DNA of 62,444 bases, taken from contig CAZXFA010000017.1 in the NCBI GenBank assembly GCA_964640085.1, positions 1 through 62,444 of the forward strand. The letters run 5' to 3'. The notes below the pieces were generated by a model. The model was given only the letters and a program-made list of their open reading frames with translations. It was not told where the DNA came from and did not search any database. The DNA comes from CAZXFA01 sp964640085 (lineage in GTDB: Bacteria > Actinomycetota > UBA4738 > HRBIN12). The translations under genes and the position numbers were made by a program. This document shows, one piece after another, positions 49,658 through 57,209 of this stretch; positions within the stretch are counted from its first letter, which is position 1, and every line of letters starts with the position of its first letter.

Positions 49658-49775
49658 GGCGGTCCGAGCGCTGGACGGGTGAGAACCACGGTCCGCAGCC
49701 GGGCGGCGACCGCCGAGTGAGGAGGTCGTACGAGGGCTCCGGCGCGCTCGCTCGCGCGTGGAACGGGAGGGACTG

Positions 49776-52127
49776 ATGGCACTGAACGAGTACCGGCCGG
49801 GGACAGCGTTCTCCGGCGTCATCGGACGGACGGTCGACGAATCCTCGCCGGCATGGCCGGAACCGCTCCGAGCCAAGGAGGGCGCCCCGAACGTCCTGTT
49901 CATCATCCTGGACGACACGGGCTTCGGTCAGCTCGGCTGCTACGGCAGCCCGATCGATACCCCGAACCTGGACGCGCTCGCGCAGGGCGGTCTCCGGTAC
50001 ACGAACATGCACACGACGGCGCTGTGCTCGCCCACACGCTCATGCGTGCTCACGGGCCGCAACCACCACTCGAACGCGATGGCGGGCATCACCGAGATCT
50101 CCACGGGGTTCCCCGGCTACAACGGGTACATCCCGTTCCAGAACGGGTTCCTGTCCGAGATGCTCCTGCAGCACGGCTACAACACGTTCGCTGTGGGCAA
50201 GTGGCACCTCACGCCGGCTGACCAGATCTCGGCCGCTGGCCCCTACGACCGGTGGCCGCTGGGGCGCGGGTTCGAGCGCTACTACGGGTTCCTGGGCGGG
50301 GACACGCACCAGTACTACCCGGACCTGACGTTCGACAACCACCGGGTGGACCCACCGACGACGCCGGAGGAGGGCTACCACCTCACCGAGGACCTGGTGG
50401 ACCGGGCGATCTCGTTCGTCGCCGATTCGAAGCAGGTGGCGCCGAACAAGCCCTTCTTCCTCAACTTCGCGACGGGCGCCATGCACGCCCCGCACCACGT
50501 GCCCAAGGAGTGGGCGGACCGGTACCGGGGGCGGTTCGACGACGGATGGGAGGCCTACCGAGAGGAGGTCTTCGCCAAGCAGAAGGAGCTCGGGGTCGTG
50601 CCGCGGGACGCAGAGCTATCCCGCCACGACCCGGACGTGAAGCCCTGGTCCGAGTGCTCGGAGGACGAGCGGCATCTGTACGCGCGGATGATGGAGGTGT
50701 TCGCGGGCTTCCTGTCGCACACGGACCATCACATCGGGCGGCTGCTCGACTTCCTGAAGCAGATCGGCGAATTCGAGAACACGCTGATCATGGTGCTGTC
50801 CGACAATGGGGCCAGCTCGGAGGGCGGTCCCTCCGGATCCGTGAACGAGAACCTGTTCTTCAACTTCGTCCCCGAGTCGCTGGAGGAGAACCTGGCCGTC
50901 CTGGACGAGCTGGGTGGGCCCAAGTGGTTCAACCACTACCCATGGGGTTGGACCTGGGCCGGGAACACGCCGTTCCGGCGGTGGAAGCGGGAGACCTACC
51001 GTGGTGGGATCAGCGACCCGTTCATCGTCCACTGGCCGGCCAGCATCTCGGCGAAGGGCGAGGTCCGGAGCCAGTACGCGCACGCGATCGACATGGTCCC
51101 CACGGTGCTGGAGGCGCTGGGGATCGAACCGCCAACGCAGATCGGCGGTGTGTCCCAGTCGCCGATCGAGGGCGTCAGCCTGGCGCACACGTTCGACGAC
51201 GCGGAAGCTCCGACCAAGCACGTGGTCCAGTACTTCGAGATGCTGGGTCACCGATCCATCTACCGCGACGGCTGGCGGGCGGTGTGCCCGTGGCCCGGCA
51301 CGTCGTTCGCGGAGGGGCGGCCGTTCGGGACCCCGATCCCCCCCGAGGTCCTGACCGAGCTCGATGCGACCGGCTGGGAGCTCTACCACGTCGCCGAGGA
51401 CTGGGCCGAGAACCACGACCTGGCCGCCGAGCACCGCGACAAGCTGATCGAGCTCATCGCGCAGTGGTACGTGGAAGCCGGCAAGTACCACGTCCTCCCG
51501 GTGGATGGACGGGGTCAGCAGCGGTTCGCGGACGAGCGGCCAAGGATCGCGGCGGAGAGGACGAGATACACCTACTACGCCGGGACCCAGGAGGTACCGG
51601 TGAACTCCGCTGCGCCGATCATCAACCGCCCCCACAGCATCACCGCGGACGTCGAGATCCCCGATGGGGGAGCCGAGGGTGTGCTGATCTCCCAGGGCGG
51701 CCTCGACGGCGGGTACTCCTTCTTCGTGAAGGAGGGGAAGCTGCGCTACGTGTACAACTACGTCGCCCGGAAGCACTTCCACGTGGTGTCCGAAGTGCCG
51801 GTCCCATCGGGGCGGCACGCGTTGCGGTTCGAGTTCGAGGTGACCGGAGCGCCCGACGTCCGGAAGGGCGTCGGGGCGGCCGGTCGCGGACAGTTGTACG
51901 TCGACGGGAACCTAGTCGGGCAGGCAGACATCTCGGTGACGAACCCGATCATCCTGGGGCTGGCGAGCGGCGTCGCGATCGGCTCGGATCCGGGGTCGCG
52001 GGTCACGGACGAGTACTCGGGGCCCTTCCCGTTCACCGGAACGATCCACTCGGTCACCGTGGACGTGAGCGGAGATCTCATCGAGGACGACGAGGCGACC
52101 ATGCGGACGGTGCTGGTTCGTCAGTGA
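49776..52127 (+). CDS. cytosolic arylsulfatase-type sulfatase with C-terminal jelly-roll domain (copy 1)
   Basis: A 783-residue sulfatase. NVLFIILDDTGFGQLG has the metal Asp pair. CSPTRSCVLTGRNHHSN (Cys 84) is the C-x-P-x-R site converted to formylglycine. VGKWHL and MVLSDNGASSEGG complete the metal and sulfate site. Residues from about 615 (RPHSITADVEIPDGGAEGVL onwards) form a beta-sandwich, probably a LamG/concanavalin-like domain. No signal peptide is present, so it acts inside the cell. It is closely paralogous to 57210. ATG 49776 follows GGGAGG; an in-frame GTG at 49758 is less likely. It is the third gene of the palindrome E operon. Confidence 0.93.
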   Translation: MALNEYRPGTAFSGVIGRTVDESSPAWPEPLRAKEGAPNVLFIILDDTGFGQLGCYGSPIDTPNLDALAQGGLRYTNMHTTALCSPTRSCVLTGRNHHSNAMAGITEISTGFPGYNGYIPFQNGFLSEMLLQHGYNTFAVGKWHLTPADQISAAGPYDRWPLGRGFERYYGFLGGDTHQYYPDLTFDNHRVDPPTTPEEGYHLTEDLVDRAISFVADSKQVAPNKPFFLNFATGAMHAPHHVPKEWADRYRGRFDDGWEAYREEVFAKQKELGVVPRDAELSRHDPDVKPWSECSEDERHLYARMMEVFAGFLSHTDHHIGRLLDFLKQIGEFENTLIMVLSDNGASSEGGPSGSVNENLFFNFVPESLEENLAVLDELGGPKWFNHYPWGWTWAGNTPFRRWKRETYRGGISDPFIVHWPASISAKGEVRSQYAHAIDMVPTVLEALGIEPPTQIGGVSQSPIEGVSLAHTFDDAEAPTKHVVQYFEMLGHRSIYRDGWRAVCPWPGTSFAEGRPFGTPIPPEVLTELDATGWELYHVAEDWAENHDLAAEHRDKLIELIAQWYVEAGKYHVLPVDGRGQQRFADERPRIAAERTRYTYYAGTQEVPVNSAAPIINRPHSITADVEIPDGGAEGVLISQGGLDGGYSFFVKEGKLRYVYNYVARKHFHVVSEVPVPSGRHALRFEFEVTGAPDVRKGVGAAGRGQLYVDGNLVGQADISVTNPIILGLASGVAIGSDPGSRVTDEYSGPFPFTGTIHSVTVDVSGDLIEDDEATMRTVLVRQ

Positions 52128-52147
52128 AGCGAGGAGGGAGGGCCGTG

Positions 52148-52735
52148 ATGCAGTCGGAGATGGCGAGGAGGGGGAGCAGGCCGCTGCTATTCCTGCTCGG
52201 ACTGGCGACGGCGGCCCTCGGGGTCGCGATCATGGTATGGCCGGATCGAACGATCCGCACCGCGGCCCTGCTGATCGGCATCGCGCTGATCCTCGCCGGA
52301 GCTGGTCGGATCGTCGGGGCCCTGGTCGCCACGGGCGAGGAGTCGGGCTCGCGGATGGCGATGCTCGTCGTGGGGGGTCTCACGTTGATCCTGGGGATCT
52401 TCTTCGTGCGGAACCTCACCAGGAGCCTGGAGGTCATCGTCGTGCTGACCGGTCTCCTGTACGTCCTGGGGGGCCTGGTCGAGCTGTTCCTGGCCGCGGC
52501 GTTCGCGGAGGCCGACCGCGGGCTGGCGCTCGTCCTGGGCATCGCTACCCTCGGCGTGGGGATCGTCCTGGTCGCCTGGCCCAACCCGTCCCTGACGTTC
52601 TTCGCCGTGGTCGCGGGGATCTACCTGGTGGTGGCCGGGCTCGGGGAGATGCTCCGGGCGTTCCGAAGGTCTTCGGAGCCCACGGTCGGACGCGCGACCG
52701 TGTCGATGACGGGTGGTCCCAGCAACGCGACATGA
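52148..52735 (+). CDS. HdeD/DUF308-family membrane protein (copy 2)
   Basis: A 195-residue protein with six helices in three hairpins (LLFLLGLATAALGVAIMVWP, AALLIGIALILAGAGRIVGA, MAMLVVGGLTLILGIFFV and so on). This is the HdeD/DUF308 pattern, as at 25955. GAGGAGGGAGGG lies before the GTGATG; ATG 52148 is used. It lies 20 bases after the sulfatase in the same operon. A stable hairpin follows its stop. Confidence 0.83.
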   Translation: MQSEMARRGSRPLLFLLGLATAALGVAIMVWPDRTIRTAALLIGIALILAGAGRIVGALVATGEESGSRMAMLVVGGLTLILGIFFVRNLTRSLEVIVVLTGLLYVLGGLVELFLAAAFAEADRGLALVLGIATLGVGIVLVAWPNPSLTFFAVVAGIYLVVAGLGEMLRAFRRSSEPTVGRATVSMTGGPSNAT

Positions 52736-52736
52736 T

Positions 52737-52761
52737 GCACCGCCTCGGTGTGAGGTGGTGC
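52737..52761 (+). terminator. intra-operon hairpin
   Basis: A 10-bp stem (52737-52746 with 52752-52761, including one G-T pair) and a 5-base loop begin one base after the stop of the DUF308 gene. No T tract follows. It may reduce downstream expression or protect the upstream mRNA rather than fully terminate. Confidence 0.4.
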
Positions 52762-52790
52762 GACCAGCTCGGTCCGAGGGAGGAAAGGCG

Positions 52791-53327
52791 ATGACGATCG
52801 GCCCGGTCCAGCTACTGGTGCTTGGGTTCGACCAGCCCGACTTCCGGGGGGAGATCCTCGAGGAGTTCGAGCGGCTGAGGGAGAGCGACACGGTTCGCGT
52901 CGTGGACGCGCTGGTCGTGCAGAAGGACGCCGAGGGCGCGGTGACTGCCGTCCAGGGGAGCCAGCTCTCGACCGAGGAAGCCGCCGAGTTCGGCGCCGTG
53001 GTCGGCGCCCTCGTCGGCCTCGGTGCCGGCGGCGAGGAGGGGATGGAGCTCGGCGCGGTCGCCGGGGCGGCTGCCGCCGCAGAGGGAGGGTTCGACGCGT
53101 TCGCCGAGGAGGGCGCGTGGGACGTGCTGGACGAGATCCCCGACGATTCGGCGGCGGCTCTGATCCTGCTGGAGCACCGATGGGCGATCCCGTTGCGTGA
53201 TGCCATCGCACGAGCAGGAGGGTTCAGGATCGCGGACGGGTTCATCAGCCCGCTCGACCTGGTCGCGTTGGGGATGGTGACCGCCGAGGAGGCGGAGGAG
53301 CTCGCCGCGGCGGAGCGAGGTGCCTGA
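52791..53327 (+). CDS. DUF6325-like glycine-zipper protein
   Basis: A 178-residue protein. An N-terminal ferredoxin-like half (PVQLLVLGFDQPDFRGEILE then FERLRESDTVRVVDALVVQK) is followed by a glycine/alanine zipper (GAVVGALVGLGAGGEEGMEL then GAVAGAAAAAEGG) and a second alpha/beta half with DDSAAALILLEHRWAIPLRD. This is the DUF6325 (DUF1269-like) arrangement, associated with small envelope or stress proteins; molecular function unknown. GAGGGAGGAAAG precedes the ATG. Confidence 0.78.
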   Translation: MTIGPVQLLVLGFDQPDFRGEILEEFERLRESDTVRVVDALVVQKDAEGAVTAVQGSQLSTEEAAEFGAVVGALVGLGAGGEEGMELGAVAGAAAAAEGGFDAFAEEGAWDVLDEIPDDSAAALILLEHRWAIPLRDAIARAGGFRIADGFISPLDLVALGMVTAEEAEELAAAERGA

Positions 53328-53358
53328 TCGCGATATCGATCGCGGAGAGGAGAAGGCG

Positions 53359-53622
53359 ATGTTCGGACCCGGACGGAGGGTGGCGAGGCGGACGGCCCGG
53401 AGGACGTCCCGGCGGGTCAGCCGCCGCCAAGCGATGATGCGGGGCGCGTACGAGGATACCGTTGCCCAGCAGCCCGCTTCCCCGCCTCCGCAGGAGGAAC
53501 TCACAGCGTCCCAGCAACAGGATTATGCGGTTGAGCTCCAGAAGCTGGCGCAGCTGAAGGAGCAGGGGATCCTCTCGGAGGCCGAGTTCGAGGCCAAGAA
53601 GAAGCAGATCCTCGGGATCTGA
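53359..53622 (+). CDS. small SHOCT-domain protein
   Basis: An 87-residue protein with a very basic N-terminus (RRVARRTARRTSRRVSRRQ) and a C-terminal SHOCT domain (YAVELQKLAQLKEQGILSEA then EFEAKKKQIL). There is no transmembrane helix, so membrane or nucleic-acid contact through the Arg-rich segment is possible. GGAGAGGAGAAG precedes ATG 53359. It may interact with the other SHOCT protein of the same operon at 48838 (inference). Confidence 0.78.
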   Translation: MFGPGRRVARRTARRTSRRVSRRQAMMRGAYEDTVAQQPASPPPQEELTASQQQDYAVELQKLAQLKEQGILSEAEFEAKKKQILGI

Positions 53623-53658
53623 CGGACGGCGGCTCGGCACCCTGATCGGAGGGGCATC

Positions 53659-54336
53659 ATGGGAGGGACGATCGGCGATATCTTGCCGGTGGCCATCGGC
53701 GTGGCGCTCAGTCCCATCCCGATCGTCGCCGTCATCCTCATGCTGTTCACGAAGAGGGCGCGGTCGAACTCGCTCGCCTTCCTCGTCGGCTGGATCGGTG
53801 GCCTGGTGGTCGTCGGCGGGATCGTGCTGGCCGTCGCCGGCGGGACGGACGTCACGTCGGAGAACGGTGGCGAGTCGACGTTCTCCGGCGTCGTCAAGCT
53901 GGTCCTGGGCGTCCTGCTCCTGGCGCTCGCCGTGCGGAACTGGCAGAAACGACCGAAAGGGGATGAGGAACCGCCCACCCCACGCTGGATGGCGGCGATC
54001 GACGACTTCACCGCAACGAAGTCCCTCGGCATGGGCATCGTCTTCTCGGGGGTGAATCCCAAGAACCTGGCGCTGACGCTCGCAGCGGCGGCGACGATCT
54101 CCGCCTCTGGCCTCTCCAACGGCTCCCAGGTGATCGTGCTGGCGGTGTTCGTCGTCCTGGCCAGCGTGAGCGTCGCCGCCCCGGTGGCGACGTACGTCGT
54201 CCTCGGTGACCGAGCGAACGCAACGCTGTCGGATTGGAAGGGATGGCTGATCCGGAACAACTCGGTCGTGATGGCCGTGCTCTTGCTGGTCCTCGCCGCC
54301 AAGCTGATCGGAGACGCGCTCAAGATCCTCACGTGA
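53659..54336 (+). CDS. GAP-family (LysE-like) membrane transporter
   Basis: A 225-residue protein with six helices. GDILPVAIGVALSPIPIVAV at the N-terminus, NSLAFLVGWIGGLVVVGGIV, and MGIVFSGVNPKNLALTLAAA match the GAP/Sap family of LysE-like proteins, whose mycobacterial member exports glycopeptidolipid or sulfolipid-type molecules. A role in moving a lipid or small solute is likely. It has the ribosome site CGGAGGGG, and lies between a SHOCT gene and the antiporter. Confidence 0.85.
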   Translation: MGGTIGDILPVAIGVALSPIPIVAVILMLFTKRARSNSLAFLVGWIGGLVVVGGIVLAVAGGTDVTSENGGESTFSGVVKLVLGVLLLALAVRNWQKRPKGDEEPPTPRWMAAIDDFTATKSLGMGIVFSGVNPKNLALTLAAAATISASGLSNGSQVIVLAVFVVLASVSVAAPVATYVVLGDRANATLSDWKGWLIRNNSVVMAVLLLVLAAKLIGDALKILT

Positions 54337-54364
54337 TCGTGAGCGGGCGATAGGAGCCTCGGCG

Positions 54365-55639
54365 ATGGGGACGGCGACGGTGGTGGCGTGCTCCCTGCTC
54401 GTCTACGCCCTGGTCGTCCGACGTCTCCGGACGACGCCGTTCACCGGTCCCATCCTCTTCGCCGTCGTCGGCTTCGTGGTGGGCAGCGAGGGGTTCCGGA
54501 TCGTCCGCCCAGTGCGGGAAGGGGGCGTGGCCGAGGTCCTGCTGGAGGTGACACTCGTCCTCGTGCTCTTCTCCGACGCGATGGCCATCAGCCGGTCCCC
54601 GTGGGTGCGCGAACGATCCCTCCCGCTGCGGCTCCTGGGGATCGGACTGCCGTTGACCATCCTGACCGGATGGGGGCTCGCGCTCCTCGTGTTCCCCAGG
54701 CTGGAGCTGTGGGAGGCCGCGCTCCTGGGCACGATCCTGGCTCCCACGGACGCCGCGCTCGGCCAGGCGGTCGTCTCCGATCGGCGGGTCCCTCGGCTGA
54801 TCCGACACGGCCTCGGGATCGAGAGCGGCCTGAACGACGGCCTGGCCCTACCGTTCCTCACGATCTTCCTCACGCTGTCGCTCGATGCCTTGGGGCCGGG
54901 CAACGTGCGACCCGTGATGGAGCTGCTCCGAGCGATCGTGGCCTCGAGCGCGATCGGCTTCGGGGTCGCGTGGGTCGTCGCGCGCCTGCTCCTGTGGTCG
55001 AGCGGGCGCGGGTGGTCGGAGCACCACTGGCGAGCGATCGCCCTGCTCGCCGTGGCGGGGCTGGCCTACGTGCTCGCGGACGAAGCCGGGGGGAGCGGGT
55101 TCATCGCGGCCTGGGTGTCCGGCGTGACGACCGGGGCGCTCCTCCGCGACCGGCTGTCCGAGGCCCGTCGGCTCCCGGAGGAGCTCGCCGACGTGGGGAC
55201 GACCCTCAGCTTCCTCGTGTTCGGCGCGATCTTCCTCGGACCCGCCCTGAGGCACGTCTCGTGGACGGACGTCGTCTACGCGCTGCTCAGCCTGACCGTG
55301 ATCCGGATGCTGCCGGTCGCTCTCTCGGTCGCCGGCTTGGGGCTCGCTCGCCGGTCCGTGCTCTACGTGGGATGGTTCGGCCCTAGAGGACTAGCCTCGC
55401 TGATCTTCGCCGGTGTCATCGTGGAGTCCGGGCTCCCGGGCTCCGGACCCATCGTGGACACCGTCATGCTGACCGTCGGTCTGTCCGTCCTGCTGCACGG
55501 CGTCACGGCGTGGTGGGGGGCCGAGCGGTACGCGAACTGGTACGAGGCCGCGGTCAGTACGCGGCCGGAGATCCGGGAAGCCGGCCCGGCCGAGCATCTG
55601 GGGGAGCGTGTGCGGACCGTCGTGGATCCGAGCCGCTAG
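54365..55639 (+). CDS. CPA1-type Na+(K+)/H+ antiporter
   Basis: A 424-residue antiporter with about eleven helices. Signature regions are PFTGPILFAVVGFVVGSEGF, VLFSDAMAISRS, LGTILAPTDAALGQAVVSD and LGIESGLNDGLALPFLTIFL, the last with the ND-type ion-binding pair expected in electroneutral CPA1 carriers, and GPRGLASLIFAGVI near the C-terminus. It would aid pH or Na+ homeostasis. Last gene of the palindrome E operon, 28 bases after the GAP gene. It has no C-terminal regulatory domain. Confidence 0.9.
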   Translation: MGTATVVACSLLVYALVVRRLRTTPFTGPILFAVVGFVVGSEGFRIVRPVREGGVAEVLLEVTLVLVLFSDAMAISRSPWVRERSLPLRLLGIGLPLTILTGWGLALLVFPRLELWEAALLGTILAPTDAALGQAVVSDRRVPRLIRHGLGIESGLNDGLALPFLTIFLTLSLDALGPGNVRPVMELLRAIVASSAIGFGVAWVVARLLLWSSGRGWSEHHWRAIALLAVAGLAYVLADEAGGSGFIAAWVSGVTTGALLRDRLSEARRLPEELADVGTTLSFLVFGAIFLGPALRHVSWTDVVYALLSLTVIRMLPVALSVAGLGLARRSVLYVGWFGPRGLASLIFAGVIVESGLPGSGPIVDTVMLTVGLSVLLHGVTAWWGAERYANWYEAAVSTRPEIREAGPAEHLGERVRTVVDPSR

Positions 55640-55691
55640 TTGCGAGTCCACCTGTGTCCGAGCGCCGATCTCCCGGTCGCCATCGGCCCCG

Positions 55692-56168
55692 TCAGCGGAC
55701 CTGCTCGGACGAACGCGCCGCGGATGCGTGGAGGATCGCTCGGCGGAGCGTGTCCGTCGTCGAGGTCTCCGCGTCGCATGCGAGCACGCCGGACGCTCGA
55801 AGGTGCGCGATAGAAGCCAGGTGCGTTGCGGGCACGAGGAGGACCACTGAGACGTGCGGGACAGTTGCCCGGATGAGCTGGGCGACGACGGCACCACCGA
55901 TCCCCGGGGCGGCCAGGTCCCAGCCGATCACGGCGACCTCCGGTGACAGCAGTCTGGCGAGCTCCACCGCGTGGTGTCCGTGCGTCGTCGAGGCGACCAC
56001 CGCACCGACGTCGCCATCGAGCTCCGCTCCCAGCAGCGCGAGCCGATCGCTGTCGCGGTCGGCCAGCAGGAGACGTGGGCCGGATGCGCGGGCCGGGGAG
56101 ACATGTCCCCACTTCGCGGCATGGGAACCGTTGCGCCGCAAGGGTCGATGGGGACTCTGTTCGAACAT
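55692..56168 (-). CDS. stand-alone response-regulator receiver (CheY-like) domain protein
   Basis: A 158-residue protein. After about 30 variable residues comes a receiver domain: RLLLADRDSDRLALLGAEL supplies the acidic pair (here Asp-Arg-Asp), PEVAVIGWDLAAPGIGG the likely phospho-Asp, VVLLVPATH the Ser/Thr position (changed) and ACDAETST the Lys position (Asp/Ala, apparently lost). Because the switch residues are poor it may be a pseudo-receiver. I chose ATG 56168 for its GGGAGG site; a longer frame to 56264 lacks one. No DNA-binding output domain. Confidence 0.7.
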   Translation of the reverse strand: MFEQSPHRPLRRNGSHAAKWGHVSPARASGPRLLLADRDSDRLALLGAELDGDVGAVVASTTHGHHAVELARLLSPEVAVIGWDLAAPGIGGAVVAQLIRATVPHVSVVLLVPATHLASIAHLRASGVLACDAETSTTDTLRRAILHASAARSSEQVR

Positions 56169-56288
56169 GCGTCCTCCCGAAGCGCCAGGCGCACCATGGT
56201 TCGCCTCCAGCGGACATGAGGATAGACGGCCGGTCCCGCGCACGAAGGGCCTGAACCTGTGCATCCGTCCAAGCCTTGGGTGACGGAC

Positions 56289-57056
56289 TCAGAAGCCGAC
56301 GTTCTGCGGCAGCGAGACCACGATCGTGATACCCGTCCCGAACGCGATCCCCGCCAGGAACAGCGACACGATGCGAAGCCGGAACGAGCGCCACTTGGTC
56401 CCGATCCCCGCGAAGAAGAGTACCGAGGCGAACAGCACGGCCGTCAGGACGAAGTTGTCCCCGGTCTGGTTGGCATCCGTCGCCTCCTCGAAGGAGGCGG
56501 ACGCCTCACGCTCGAGCTCCTCCGCCGTGACGAGGTCCGCCGGTCGGTATGACGGCAGGTCGAAAGGCGTCCCGGAGGGGATCTCGCCTCCCGGACCATC
56601 GGGGTCCGAGGCGACCCACTCCTGGAACGCGGGCACGAATTCCTCCCGGAAGCGCTCCCGCAGGAACTCCGCCCGCCGCTGGTCGCCGGCGGCCATGGCA
56701 TCGACCCAGGCGAGGAAGGTCTGGACGTCGATCGTGACGCGCTGCCCCCCCTGGGTGGTGGCCCGGAGCGACTCGGAGCGGAGCGCTCCCGCCCGGCTGA
56801 ACGCCGTGGCCTGCACCCCCGACCACCGGGTTGCCTGGTAGCCGCTCCACGCCGTGAGAACCGTGGCGAGCGACAGCAACACGGCCGCGATGAGCTCCAC
56901 CCATCGATCCCGCGGCCGCTCGATCTGCGGAAAGAGCCGCTGCATCACCGATGCGAGCCTCGACTCCTCCTCGTCGCCGTCTGGCCCAGGAGCAGGTTCG
57001 GACTTGGGGGTCTCTTCGGATGCGGGAGCGGGCTCGGGCACGGGGGCATCGTCCAC
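56289..57056 (-). CDS. membrane protein with large soluble loop, unknown function
   Basis: A 255-residue protein starting with GTG. An acidic Pro/Ala-rich N-terminus is followed by a helix (VELIAAVLLSLATVLTAWSG), the motif GYQATRWSGVQATAF and a soluble region of about 110 residues with predicted helices. Two C-terminal hydrophobic helices follow (NFVLTAVLFASVLFFAGIG and IVSLFLAGIAFGTGITIVV). Many bacterial homologues of this layout exist without known function. TAGTGT lies six bases before the GTG (leaderless). It is divergent from the second sulfatase, with palindrome F between. Confidence 0.72.
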   Translation of the reverse strand: MDDAPVPEPAPASEETPKSEPAPGPDGDEEESRLASVMQRLFPQIERPRDRWVELIAAVLLSLATVLTAWSGYQATRWSGVQATAFSRAGALRSESLRATTQGGQRVTIDVQTFLAWVDAMAAGDQRRAEFLRERFREEFVPAFQEWVASDPDGPGGEIPSGTPFDLPSYRPADLVTAEELEREASASFEEATDANQTGDNFVLTAVLFASVLFFAGIGTKWRSFRLRIVSLFLAGIAFGTGITIVVSLPQNVGF

Positions 57057-57062
57057 GCGTGA

Positions 57063-57068
57063 ACACTA
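57063..57068 (-). promoter_or_regulatory. -10 box of the 57056 membrane-protein gene
   Basis: TAGTGT on the minus strand, six bases before the GTG. It starts 49 bases from the near edge of palindrome F, exactly the distance seen between palindrome H and the maturase -10. Confidence 0.5.
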
Positions 57069-57116
57069 GCAATCGCCCACAAGAGAGGGGCACCAAACCG
57101 GCGGAGCGGGGCCGTT

Positions 57117-57162
57117 TCACCCTCTTGGGGTGATGCCCCTCGACGTTGCCGCGGACGAGAGT
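57117..57162 (+). promoter_or_regulatory. palindrome F and -10-like box before the second sulfatase
   Basis: TCACCC-TCTTG-GGGTGA at 57117-57133 with GTT before and TG after. GAGAGT at 57157-57162 starts 24 bases beyond. The sulfatase ATG follows at 57210 with GAGGAGG upstream. The site lies in the divergent region shared with the membrane-protein gene at 57056. Confidence 0.7.
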
Positions 57163-57209
57163 GGGGCGAGAGACCCCTTCCGAGACGGACCAGCAGAGGA
57201 GGCTGCACC

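Noticed and set aside
53328..53346. ATCGCGATATCGATCGCG palindrome between the DUF6325 and SHOCT genes as an operator
   Set aside because: A short 6-bp stem with no second copy found. GATC/CGCG-rich palindromes are expected by chance in this composition.
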